Source: Hypericum androsaemum (lineage: Eukaryota; Streptophyta; Magnoliopsida; Malpighiales; Hypericaceae). Taken from it: DNA of 64,000 nucleotides. Location of the stretch: positions 744,001-808,000 of the forward strand of contig OZ023199.1 of NCBI GenBank assembly GCA_963995505.1, in the 5' to 3' direction. A program made the translations under genes and the position numbers. Below are positions 13,124 through 23,650 of the stretch, in pieces (the stretch's first letter is position 1; the number at the start of each line of letters is the position of its first letter). The notes beneath the pieces were generated by a model. The model was not told where the DNA came from, did no database searches, and saw nothing but the letters and a program-made list of their open reading frames with translations.

Positions 13124-13800
13124 TCAACCGAGATTAAATATCCAATTTTGATCCCGAATCTTCATTTTAACTCGAGAAGCTTGTACAATCTTCCTCTTCA
13201 TTTTCACTCTTGGTGCCTTGTCATCCTCTTCCACTATATCTAGTACGTAAGTGTACTCAAATTGATAAGAAAATATGCTATCTATATAGGGTCCACCAAC
13301 TTTAACTTTGAATTCCCATTGTTGTAATTTTGTCGGTGTCACCATAGGTAGCATGATCTCTAGTGGTTCTTCGATGAGCTGCGGCACGATCATCACCTCA
13401 CATTCATCTTGCACCTCTTCTTCAAGGTCCACCACTTCTTCTTCACGTTGTATATCCGCCTTTATTTCGTCCACCTTGAGCTCTTGGCACTCCACGTTCT
13501 GACGGCTTTCTTTAATCTCTCTTATATCAGTCGCAAGTTGAGATATGTGCTCTTTAATATTCTTGATGCTTGCCTGAGTTTGGTTGGCGAGATTCTGAAT
13601 GCTTTGATTTGTGGTAATGGCCAATGTCCTAATAAGATCTTCCAGTGAGGAGTTGGATGCTTGTTGTGGACGTGGTTGATAAGTATTACCATAAGGATTA
13701 TGATTCCATTGAAATCAATCTCCATAGTAATCCACAGGGTAGTCAATCCATCCATCATAGTCTGGTGCAAGTGTAGAGGTTGGTGGACCTGCAAATGAAG
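13124..13800 (-). pseudogene. Gag C-terminal remnant of the 6.0-kb element
   Basis: On the - strand one frame reads YDGWIDYPVDYYGD, a TGA stop, then FQWNHNPYGNTYQPRPQQ, SLEDLIRTLAITTNQSIQNL and a coiled-coil stretch ISQLATDIREIKE, followed by an acidic Glu-rich tail. This order (aromatic linker, SLEDL helix, heptad coiled coil) is what I expect of the C-terminal end of plant gypsy gag proteins. No capsid core or zinc knuckle is seen. Translation could start at 13624 and give 166 residues downstream of the stop. The gag assignment is inferred from this layout, not from a diagnostic motif. Confidence 0.6.
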
Positions 13801-13869
13801 CTCTATTGAACATAATAGGTTAGATCAATCAAATAATACGTTTACCTCCCCGGCAACAGCGCCAAATTT

Positions 13870-15174
13870 TGACGAGCGTGTAGAGGCCCCTCATAATAAA
13901 TCGATATTCACGGCTCACTACATTGTAGTAAGAAAGCAGAAATACCGAGTCAGATCTAAGGAGGAACGAATACTCAATTAATCTAATAATTAAAACAGAA
14001 GTAAAAAGGGGGTTTTTGGGAGATTCAAGGTCGTACGAAATTAATGAACACAAAAGAGAGAAGTAAGAGTAGAAATCAATGAGAGAAAAGCGGCAAATTC
14101 GAGATCGGAGTACCACGATAGGTTGGTTGATCACTGGATCACAAAAGATAATCTAAAACATGTAGCAAGTGAGTGTAAATCTCTCGCAATTGCAAAGAGA
14201 CCACAAACATCCAACAATCAACTAGCCAAATGACAGCCTAACTAGTTTTTTATCACCTAATAGATAGAATATCGATCGATTTCTATTCTATAAGATAATA
14301 GCATTAAGAACAGATGTTCCTACTCCTAGCGATTATACTCAAAACTTTGGTATCTACAAACTAGCCTTACTTATTCCTAGTTAATTAGTTTGGTAATGAC
14401 CGTTCTTCGCTGAATTAACCTTGCTCCTAGTTCAATTCCTAACTGCAACCGCTAATCAAGAATCAATGGCATATCAGTTCTAGAATAAATCACAACCGCA
14501 AATCATTCAAGAACAAAAGTAAGCACAAAGAGATAAGTAAATACTATTGAGATAGATTAATAAAACCAACATCCTCACAACTAAAACCTGGGTCTCCTCC
14601 CTCGAATCAACCTAGAGAATTAGTTCCTCATAATCTTGGCAACGACGAAATAAAAATAGGGTTCTGTTCTCTGGAATAAATTTTTTTTATAAAAATAAGT
14701 CTAGAGGGTTATATATAAACCCTCCTAAGTGTAAAAACCTAGAGAAGTCATTTTGAGAGTCCTCCGCGATGCAGAAACCGAATTTCCAATATTGTCCCGA
14801 ATGTTCGTCAATAAAATATGCCAGATCAGCCTTCAGTGTTTTGGACATAACTTCCTCTTCCAATCTCTGATTTAGGCGTTCTTTATATCCACAGAAAGAG
14901 AAAGGAAAGATATTTAATTGTCTGCCTAATAGAAATCCTCTAATTTGGCTCCAAAATTGACCAAAATGCCCTTCCAAGTCATCTGTCCCTACTGGATTCT
15001 TTCTTCAAGTATAATTTCTTTCCAAATTTGCCTCATTTTCCTACAATTTAGCACAAAGAACTCATTAGTCACCCAAAACTCAAATGTTTACTAAAATGAT
15101 ACTATACTAAAGAAAATCGTGCAAAAAAAGACTCGAAATTCTATGCGTTTAATGCGTGTTTTAGATACACATCA
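13870..15174 (-). repeat. LTR (5' copy on the - strand) of the 6.0-kb element
   Basis: It runs from TGACGAGCGTG at 13870 to ACACATCA at 15174. The primer-binding-like block lies just to its left (13842-13866). The base sequence after 15174 is AGAAG, the second copy of the target duplication, and then BBE-3 resumes. Confidence 0.92.
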
Positions 15175-15740
15175 AGAAGAAAACTGACCAGGGTGCAACT
15201 GACCCTGTGGTAAGAAATTGCAGTTGACAAACTCGATTGACAAACTCGATCCGAGCCTCTTTATAAGGCTTGAGATCGGTGTAGTCAATGGAATGAAAGC
15301 ATGCACAGAGGGTTCAGGTTTCGTTCATCGCGATGTACCTGGCGAGCGCAAAAGATCTGGTGAACCTGTTGAGCAGTAGCTTCCCTGAATTGGGTATCCA
15401 GATCAAGGACTGTATGGAAATGAGGTGGATCGAGTCCGTCCTTTTCTGGTACCATTTTTCGAAGGGAACTCCACTTGAGACCTTGATCGACAGGAAGACT
15501 CCCAGGCCAGCAGTTTTCTTCAAGTACAGGTCGGATTACGTTAGGAAGCCTATTCCAAGGGCGGGCCTCGAATCGATTTGGAAGAGCGTGATCGAGGTAG
15601 GGGAAGTGAGTATGCAATGGAACCCTTACGGAGGGAGAATGAGTGAGATCCCCGCGACTGCAACCCCGTTCCCCCATCGGGCTGGTATCAATTTCAAGAT
15701 CCAGTACCTGACCACCTGGTTCCAAGGAGGGGAGGATGTC
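15175..15740 (+). pseudogene. BBE-3, C-terminal half
   Basis: It picks up exactly where the N-terminal half stopped: KKTDQGATD, then a shuffled, stop-containing stretch of about 110 bases, then VSFIAMYLASAKDLVNLL through EIPATATPFPHRAGINFKIQ. The stretch includes the MQWNPYGGRMSEI substrate-site strand. Homology ends near 15740, about 90 residues before the family's usual C-terminus. So BBE-3 carries a stop, an internal deletion, frameshifts, a transposon and a missing tail. Confidence 0.9.
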
Positions 15741-15814
15741 ACACAGAAAACATCGAGGAGCAGTTCATTGGGGTTGATTAAAAATGAATTAGAGGTTAAG
15801 TACTTAATTTCATA

Positions 15815-16734
15815 GTTATAAAAAAATTTGAGAAGATTAGTGGTTGAGTATGGATAAGAAGAGAGATTGAGTGTTTGTCTGACTATTTAAAATTTGAGTT
15901 AAATAAAATTGTTTAAAATGTAGCAAGTGGTTGGTTATATATGACGATCTTAGGACAGCTTGATCCACTGCCAGAATTAACTGCGTTGTTACTTGAGGCC
16001 CACTCCATGTCTCCACCACCCTTATTGAAGAAAACTTTTCTCCGCTTTGGTTATCATTTCTTTTTCGGGGTAGAATAAATTAACTACGGTTATCACATTT
16101 TCCTTTGACCTTCTTAAGATAATATTTCAATGATATGTTTTTATTCATAAAATTTAACCTTTATAATTTTTATGAAAATTTGAATTTAGTTTGAGATTGT
16201 TTTTGTAATATATGGCCGAAAAACAACTTTGTCTTCATGCTATCTTTGGTATTTTTTTTTCCTACGGCAATTTTATTTCAATTTATTTTATAACTTTGAA
16301 GAGATCGGGAGCTTCGAAATCGTCCCCTTCCAATACAAGTAATATTATAATAAAATTTAACCTATTAAAAAATTGAATTCTCATCATTTAATCCAACTTT
16401 TATTGGCAGATTTATAGTGGTATAATTATCCCAAAATTGCAACGGAACGTATCCCAAAAGTTAGTGTTATGTTTTTTCGGATTACGAAAAATAAAAAGTA
16501 ACTCTTTAATTGAATGAAGATAAATAATGCACAAGCTACAATTTCTTGTCATAGTCAACATATGCTGGCAAATTTTTACATTACATGTTTACTTTATCAG
16601 TTTTCCAACCCAAATTATTTCTTTTTTATTACAGTCCAGAGAACAACAGAATAATCTCCGTTTTGTCTCTAAACATTAATCCAACTTTTTTTCGAGTCCA
16701 AACACAATTGTTTAAAAGACAACAATTGTTTGTT
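15815..16734 (+). repeat. Block A: left copy of the BAHD upstream segment
   Basis: This AT-rich stretch matches 37201-37843 in order: TGGTTATATA-GACGATCTTAGGACAGCTTGATCC, then CCGCTTTGGTTA-CATTTCTTTTTCGGGGTAGAATAA, the CCCAAAATTGCAA-GGAACGTATCCCAAAAGTTAG block, and finally CAATTGTTTAAAAGACAACAATTGTTTGTT. An extra 340 bases or so near 16110-16420 is absent from the right copy. It codes nothing I recognise, although the match reads open on the - strand for 80 codons in the right copy. Confidence 0.85.
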
Positions 16735-17561
16735 GGGGAAAGTCCACATAAGTACCCTGTAGTTTCATATTTTTACAACGGGGTACCTTGTGGTTTCAAA
16801 TTGGTAATTTAGTCCCCGTGGTTTGTAAAAAAAAATTCGGGCAGATCCAACATAGCTGCCCGGACCTTTCCCATCCAATAGATTAACCACGTGGCCTTTT
16901 TTGCTGATGTGGCAATGACATGTGGACATCCTCTTTCCTTCCTCCCTCTCCCTTCCTCTCTTCCACTCTCCTCCTCCTCTCTTCACCACCTCCAAAACTT
17001 TCAACTTTAACCAAACCATGGAATCTCTCTCCTTTAACCATTCTCTCTCTACCGTCTCAAGCTCACCCCCATTCCTCTAACTCTTACAAAGTTTCAACTT
17101 TCTCCTCCTTCTTTTCAACCCGTCTCAATAACGGGTGTGGGTTTGTGTGTTAGGTTGGAGATGAGATAGGTTGGAAAGAAGGAGGAGGAGGTTCAAGCTT
17201 AGTACGGGTTGGAGGGATGTGGGTGAGCTTGACACGGGAGAGAGAATGGTTAATGGGGAGAGATTCCATGGTTTTGGTTAATGTTGAAAGTTTTGGAAGA
17301 GGGTGGGTGGGGAAGAGAGGAGGAGGAGAGGGGAAGAGAGGAAGGGAGAGGGAGGGAGGAAAGAGGATGTCCACATGTCGTTGCCACATCAGCAACAAAG
17401 GCCACGTGGTTAGTCTATTGGACGGGCAAGGTCCGGGCAGCTGTCTTGGACCTGCCCGAAAAAAAATTTGCAAACTACAAGGACTAAATTACCAATTTGA
17501 AACCACAAGGTACCCCATTATAAAAATGTAAAACTATAGAGTACTTATGTGGACTTTTCCC
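16735..17561. mobile_element. Mutator-type foldback MITE 1 (827 bp)
   Basis: The left end GGGGAAAGTCCACATAAGTA is mirrored by the right end TACTTATGTGGACTTTTCCC, and the inverted arms continue for about 250-300 bases each side. A 9-base target duplication TTGTTTGTT lies at 16726-16734 and 17562-17570, the length expected of Mutator-like transposases. The related block at about 37830 has the same flanks without the element, giving an empty site. There is no transposase coding. Confidence 0.93.
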
Positions 17562-18311
17562 TTGTTTGTTTATTGTTTGTTTCGTATGGGTAAGGTTGCT
17601 GGGCCGTCTTGCAGCAATTGAAATGGATAGATAAGGTGGCTGGGCCGACTTTTCACTATATTACTTTTTTGTTTTTTGTTTTATAATATAATGCAACATT
17701 TAGTCCATTTTTAAAATTTTGCATGTAGATTTTGAAAAACTTATGGAAAATAAATTTATTGGGACAATTTTAAAATTTAATAGAGACAATAGTAAAAAAA
17801 TCCAGATCTTTATGTATAGACTCTGCAATTTATTACATGGGAAATTACCCACTCTTTATTATACATATTATAATGATTGTTCATAAAAGGTTAGTCAATT
17901 TTACTATTATGTGATTTAAGTTGTTTCACACCATCTTGTAATTCTGATTATTTTATCTAGATGATAGGGATTTTATCTGGATAATAAGTGATACTTGCTA
18001 ATCTTAGTTATTTAAAATAGTATATATATCATATTACATCATAATTATATCTTTGTGTCATGTTACATCACTAAATTTATCCATGTGACATCTCATTTTA
18101 ATAATGCGAGAAAAAAATAGCTAAATTTTGTAGCATGCAAATTCAAATCTATAACTACAGAAAATAAAAAGTGTATAAAATTAATAACGTAGTGTAGTAT
18201 GGTACACATGGTAGTTCAAATAACTGAATTATCAATGTCACTCGATTATCAGATAATGATAAAATTTAGAATCAGTATCAAAGCACGGAACTACAAACTA
18301 TTAAAACAAGC
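17562..18311 (+). repeat. Block A continued: BAHD-A upstream region
   Basis: From about 17655 the sequence matches 39443-40098 closely (TTTATAATATAATGCAACATTTAGTCC, then TTTATTGGGACAATTTTAAAATTTAATA and CTTTATTATACATATTATAATG). It leads straight into the first codons of BAHD-A, so this is its former promoter and leader region. I see no clear TATA position. Confidence 0.85.
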
Positions 18312-18402
18312 ATGTCAACCGTGAACCATGTCCGACCACCTTCACTCACTCACCGTCCGAAGCCCTTGAAGCTCTCTTTCAAGGACCAGCTTACTCTTCT
18401 AT
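18312..18402 (+). pseudogene. BAHD-A: first 30 codons of a BAHD acyltransferase, cut by a gypsy LTR
   Basis: ATG at 18312 opens VNHVRPPSLTHRPKPLKLSF and KDQLTLL, which matches BAHD-C residues 8-34 apart from a shorter N-terminus. The frame breaks at 18402, where the gypsy LTR starts with TGTCACGCC. The remaining roughly 440 codons are not found on the far side of the gypsy element within the window, so the insertion was followed by loss of the rest or of the element's other end. This copy has no visible mutation in its 30 codons. Confidence 0.85.
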
Positions 18403-19515
18403 TGTCACGCCTCGGAAAATAAGCATGTCAACCGCTACGGTGTAAATTTTTTCCGTAAGGCCAACTTTATTTCTCAAATTCAAATTGGTCCAAAATTCGA
18501 AACAGAATCAACATAAAATCATAATGTCTGAAATATGGAAAATGGAATGTCTTAAATGCCTAGGGATGCATGACCTCGCATCGAATCCTCACTCCCGATC
18601 CGCCCCCGAAGTGTCTGAAATAAAAATGTGTATTTTGATGAGATACGCAACTCAGTAAGCCGAACACAATAATATAGTCATATCAACAGCATGTAATCAC
18701 ATCAGGCTCAAAAGCACAAATCAGACTCCAAGCACATAATAGACGCAACTCTAGAGTTCCACTATTGGGATCCCGTGGGTCACACTAGACGCTTGTTTCG
18801 TTATGGAGCACAGAAACGAAACAAGCTCTCACCACGGGGCACAGATATCTCCCACACTCGCGTAGAGTACAAAATTCTTACAAAACTCTACGGGCACAGT
18901 AGTGAGGGGATAACCCGACCAGTACATTACAGTATTCAGTGTTGGGTCCCTAAGGACAGATCAGACGGAATCAATCAGAATCGGACAGATTTGGATACAG
19001 ATATTCAGACAGATTTCATATACGGACAGATTTCATGTATAGACATTTGCTGACAGATTTACAGATTTCATATATGGCATATACGAAGGCATATACAAAA
19101 TTTATACAGAAACATACACGATCCACATACAGTCAGAAGATACGATGCAGATATACACACGAATCTGTACAATCTCGAACAGTGATCCAACTTACCTCGC
19201 CTCCCGCTCCGATATCATGTTGGCCTGATAATCTTAAGCAGGAGAAATGCCAAATTCGGAATAGACGACTTACCCTAATGTCTCGAGGTGCAAAGTCGAA
19301 GTTGCCCCCTTCCCTTGGCTCGCCCGGATCATTCTCTCCGCCTAGTAAGAGACAAAATTAATTTACAGAGAGTAGTTTTAGGATTTTGTTTGCCCTCCTT
19401 ATATAGGCCAAACCCTATGATTTTTAGTTGGAAAATTACAGAATAGTGCCTGGCAAATTATAATCCAGTCCTCCACCAGTTTCAAAATTTCCTTTTTAGT
19501 TTTTTGGTCTTTACA
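18403..19515 (-). repeat. Gypsy 3' LTR (1113 bp)
   Basis: On the - strand it starts TGTAAAGACC at 19515 and ends CCGAGGCGTGACA at 18403. It is preceded by the polypurine tract TTTAAGGGGGAGAGAA (19516-19531). This is the usual tract and LTR boundary of this gypsy group. The inner part contains a stretch with many CAGAT-type repeats at 18960-19080. Confidence 0.88.
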
Positions 19516-21160
19516 TTCTCTCCCCCTTAAATAAAATTTGTCCTCAAACTTAAATAATATGACTTACCAGTTTGTTCGTACAGGAACGAATATTTGCTTT
19601 GAATCTCCATCTCTAATTCCCAGGTTGCTTCCCTTTCAGTATGGTTGCTCTATTGTACTTTGACATATCGAATTGTCCTTCGACGCAGCTTCTGAATTTT
19701 CACATCAACTATCCTTAATGGAACTTTCTCATAACTGGCATCAGGTCGTACTACTGTTAGAATTTCCTGCACCAATTGTCCCTCTCTTGGAACGTACTTC
19801 TACAGCATTGACACGTGAACACACAATAAATTTTTGCCAGACTAGGCGGTAGAGCCGACCGGTATGTCAAGTTTTTAATTCGTTAAATGATATCATATGG
19901 CCCAATATACCTCAAACTGAGCTTCCCTTTCACACCAAATCATTTCACACCCCGGGTAGGTAAAACTTTAAGGAACACATGATCCCCAACTATGAATTCC
20001 AGCTCACTTCTGTGGCGGTCTGCGAACTTCTTATGTCGGTCCTGTGCTGCCTGGATCCTCCCTCGAATGATTGGCATATTTTCAGTCAATTCCTAGAACA
20101 TTACAGGTCCAAATATCCTTTTCTCGCCCACTTCATTCCAGCTAATAGGGGACCGACATTTTCTTCCATATAATACTTCATAAGGGGCCATCCCTATACT
20201 TGCCTGAAAATTTTTATTGTATGCAAATTCTATCAAGGGTAGGTGGCTTTCCCAATTTCCTCCAAAGTCTAACACACATGCCCATAGCATGTCCTCTAAA
20301 GTCTGTATAGTTCGCTCAGACTATCCATCTGACTGTGGATGGAAGGTCGTGCTGAACTGTAACTTTATCCATATTGCCTCCTGAAGACTCTTCCAAAACT
20401 TTGACATGAATCATGTATCTCGATCAGAGGTGATGCTCACCAGAATCCCATGCAATCATACCACTTCTCTTATTTAGAGTTCTGCCATCTGCTCCATAGT
20501 TATACCCATCTTATACGCAAGAAAGTGGACTCCTTTTGTGAGTCGGTCTACTACTACCCATACTGCATCCTTCCCGTGTAAACTCTTTGAGAGTTCGGTC
20601 ACAAAATCCATGGTGATTTTCTCCCATTTCCACTATAGAATATCTAGTGGTTGTAGTGGTCTGGCCGGTCATTGGTGTTCTGCTTTGACCAGTTGGCACA
20701 CCATATAGCTAGCCACGTAATCTGCTATTTCTTTCTTCATCCCCGACCACCAGAATTCCTGCTTGAGATCTTGATACATTTTGGTACCCCCAGAGTGGCC
20801 AGCGTAATAGGCAGTGTGAGCCTCTTCCAGTACCATATTCTTTATTTGCTTTGCGGCCGGAACACAGAGCATGTTCTGAAAGTAGAGGAATGAATCAGTC
20901 CCGATATAGAAGTCTTCAGCTAATTCTCCATATTCAACCTGGCGCCGAATGGCAGAGAGGGTGGCATCCCTGAGTTGCCCCTCCCCTAATATAGCTCGCA
21001 AGGTGGGCTCCACTACTAGGCTCGCCAATAACCCTATAGCTGGTCCGCTATCCTCTATTCCATGTCTCTTTAGTTTCTCCACTAGCTCTTCTTGTTCAGT
21101 TGCTTCATAGGCTGCAGTGTAGAAGCCCTTCCTGCTCAAGGCATCTGCTACTACATTAGC

Positions 21161-21402
21161 TGTGACGCTCCGTCCACAGACCAACACATGTCTTTTCCAG
21201 CGTGTTTTATCCTCACTCGCACGCACCCTAGGAAACTTCCCAGGAGGTCACCCATCCTGATCCTACTTTCGGCCAAACGCGTTTAACCTTGGAGTTCTCT
21301 CAGGATGTGTACCGGAAAAGAAGGTGCACCTTGTTGATATGGATAGCCAAATCAAATCACTTAAGCATTTCAGACAGTACATATCATTTACGGGGTATCA
21401 CA
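21161..21402 (-). repeat. TRIM LTR, left copy (242 bp)
   Basis: It starts TGTGACGCTCCG and ends GGGGTATCACA, so the terminal TGTGA and TCACA are inverted. Compared with the right copy it lacks about 17 bases (GATTTGACCGACTGGCT) near its start. Confidence 0.93.
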
Positions 21403-21530
21403 TTCACCCCTCCTTAAATACGCGACGACCTCGTCGCGCCAGAATTAATCAGTCCCAGAATCCCTCGTCTTTCGGTGCATTCGTTCCCCGAACCACACCG
21501 TACTAGCCGAGGTGATGCTCTGATACCATA

Positions 21531-21789
21531 TGTGACGCTCCGTGATTTGACCGACTGGCTCCACAGACCAACACATGTCTTTTTCAGCGTGTTTTGTCCT
21601 CACTCGCACGCACCCTAGGAAACTTCCCAGGAGGTCACCCATCCTGATCCTACTTTCGGCCAAACGCGTTTAACCTTGGAGTTCTCTCAGGATGTGTATC
21701 GGAAAAGAAGGTGCACCTTGTTGATATGGATAGCCAAATCAAATCACTTAAGCATTTCAGATAGTACATATCATTTACGGGGTATCACA
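21531..21789 (-). repeat. TRIM LTR, right copy (259 bp)
   Basis: It is the same sequence as the left copy with a 17-base extra block near the start and a few base changes. High similarity implies recent insertion. Confidence 0.93.
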
Positions 21790-23650
21790 TTAGCCTTACC
21801 TTGGTAGTAGTGAATTCCCACGTTGTAGTCCTTGATTAATTCCAACCATCGTCTTTGCCTCATGTTCAGCTCTTTCTACGTAAATATATACTTTAGGCTA
21901 TTATAATTAGTGTATATTTTACACTGCACCCCATACAAGTAGTGCCACCATACCTTTAAAGCGTGAACCACTGCAACCAATTTCGGGTCATGAGTGGGAA
22001 AATTCTTCTCATAGAGTTTCAGCTGCCTGGAGGTATAAGCAATAACTTTGTCGTCTTGCATAAGCACACATCCTAGACCCTTCTTTAAGGCATCACTGTA
22101 GACTACAAAATCTATCCCCTCGCTTGGTAGAGTCAGAATTAGAGCGAATACCAGTCGTTGTTTCAGCTCTTGAAAACTTCCTTCGCATTCCTTATCCCAA
22201 GTAAACTTAACCCCTTTCTGGGTCAACTGGGTTAGAGGCAATGCTATCTTTGAGAATCCTTCCACAAACTTCTTATAGTAACCTGCCAAATCCGAGGAAG
22301 CTTCGTACTTCAGACACATTACCAAGTTATTTTCAATTCATCACTGCTTCAGTCTTGCCCGGGTCCACAGACACTCCCTCCTTGGATATCATATGCCCAA
22401 GAAAGGTGACTTTTTTAAGCCAAAATTTGCACTTCTTGAACTTCGCATATAGTTGCCTCATTCTCAGAGTTTGCAACACAGTCCTTAAGTACTCTTCATG
22501 GCTTTTCTTACTGGGTGAGTATACCAGAATGTCATCGATGAACACCACCACGAACTTATCCAGATTAGGTCAAAAAATTTGATTCATGAGGTTCATAAAT
22601 TTGGCAGGGGCATTGGTCAGGCCGAATGGCATAATCACAAACTCATAATGGCCATAGCGCGTATGAAAAGTAGTCAGTGATACATCCTCTTCTCTGACTC
22701 ACAACTGATGGTATCCCGACCGTAGGTCAATTTTGAAAAACACTTGCACCCCTCGGAGCTGATCAAACAAATCTTCGATGTGTGGTAGTGGGTAACGATT
22801 CTTGTTAGTTAGTTTATTAAGCTCTCGGTAGTCCATACACATCCTCATTGATCCATCCTTCTTCTTGACAAAGAGCACCGGTGCTCCCCATCGGGATACA
22901 CTTGGGTAGATGAATCCATTATCTATGAGTTTTTCTAGTTGCACCTTTAATTCCTTCAACTCTGTCGGGGCCATACGTTATGGTACCTTAGAAACTAGAT
23001 TTACAACGGGTGTTAGCTCCATCTGAAACTTGACCTCTCGGTCTGGTGGTAGTCTTTGCACCTCATCTAGAAAAAATCTAGAAATTGATGTACAATGGGT
23101 ATATCATCTAGTGCCACTTCCATTCTTGTATCCCAGACCGAGGCTAGATATGATGTGGCTCCCTTTCGTACTAATTTTCTTGCTTCAAAAGCTGATACCA
23201 CCCATGGGGTGGCTTTCCCCAACTCGCTTTCGTAGTGGAACTTTGCTTCTGCCGGGATTCAGAAAACTACTACTTTTCTCCTATAATCAATCACCGTATA
23301 GTATTTGGCCAGCCAATCCATTCCTAGGATCACATCGAATCCCATCATACCTATAACTCTCAAGTCTCCATTCAGTTGGCATCCACAAACTGTGACTTCA
23401 CAGTCACCGCAGTGTTGGGTGACAGTAATGATATTTCTTAAAAAGATTATTGACTTCCAAATGAGTTGTACTCTTATGTTTTACTAGTTTATGCCTCTTC
23501 ACAAATCTCTCAAATAAGAAAGTGTATGTGGCACCAGAGTCAAACAAAGCCTTGGCTGAATGGCCAGTCACTAATAATTTACCTGATGCAATACCAAAGT
23601 CTCTAAATACAAAGTAGTGGTGACCTAGAATCATAAGAATACAGCATCAT

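Larger units (their letters stand above)
9168..15174 (-). mobile_element. Non-autonomous gypsy-type LTR retrotransposon (LARD-like), 6.0 kb, in BBE-3
   Basis: Two LTRs of about 1.3 kb flank a 3.4-kb interior without pol. Read on the - strand, the right LTR is the 5' LTR and is followed by a GGCGCTGTTGCCGGGGAGG block, the tRNA-type primer site common in plant gypsy elements. The other end has TTTAAGTGTGGGGATGTT, a typical polypurine tract, before the left LTR. A 5-base target duplication AGAAG sits at 9163-9167 and 15175-15179. Only a gag-like coding remnant is present, so the element needs another element's enzymes. The LTRs are very alike by eye, so the insertion is recent relative to the decay of other elements here. 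Confidence 0.92.
21161..21789 (-). mobile_element. TRIM: terminal-repeat retrotransposon in miniature (629 bp)
   Basis: Two LTRs (21161-21402 and 21531-21789) flank a 128-base interior. On the - strand the interior begins with TGGTATCAGAGC (21518-21529), the initiator-tRNA-Met primer site, and ends with the purine tract GGAGGGGTGAA. The 5-base duplication TTAGC lies at 21156-21160 and 21790-21794. Removing the element restores the gypsy GKANVVADALSR reading. It has no coding capacity and must be moved by another element's proteins. Confidence 0.95.
19560..23650 (-). pseudogene. Gypsy pol: protease, RT, RNase H, integrase (broken)
   Basis: On the - strand the protease active-site block ALFDSGATYTFL lies near 23520, the reverse transcriptase blocks [20 protein letters not shown] and [12 protein letters not shown] near 22800-22950, and the catalytic [11 protein letters not shown] near 22510-22545. 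RNase H reads FVVYSDALKKGLGCVLMQDD with YEKNFPTHDPKLVAVVHALK near 21960-22120. Integrase shows the zinc motif AYYAGHSGGTKMYQDLKQEF near 20800 and part of the core near 20100-20290. The tail has GVKGKLSLRYIGP and a final EATWELEMEIQSKY, a chromodomain-like end. At least six frame breaks are present, so no enzyme can be made. The TRIM at 21161-21789 splits the VVADALSR motif. Confidence 0.9.

Noticed and set aside
16765..17531. Open frames in both arms of MITE 1
   Set aside because: They mirror one another because the arms are inverted repeats and the DNA is CT- or GA-rich.
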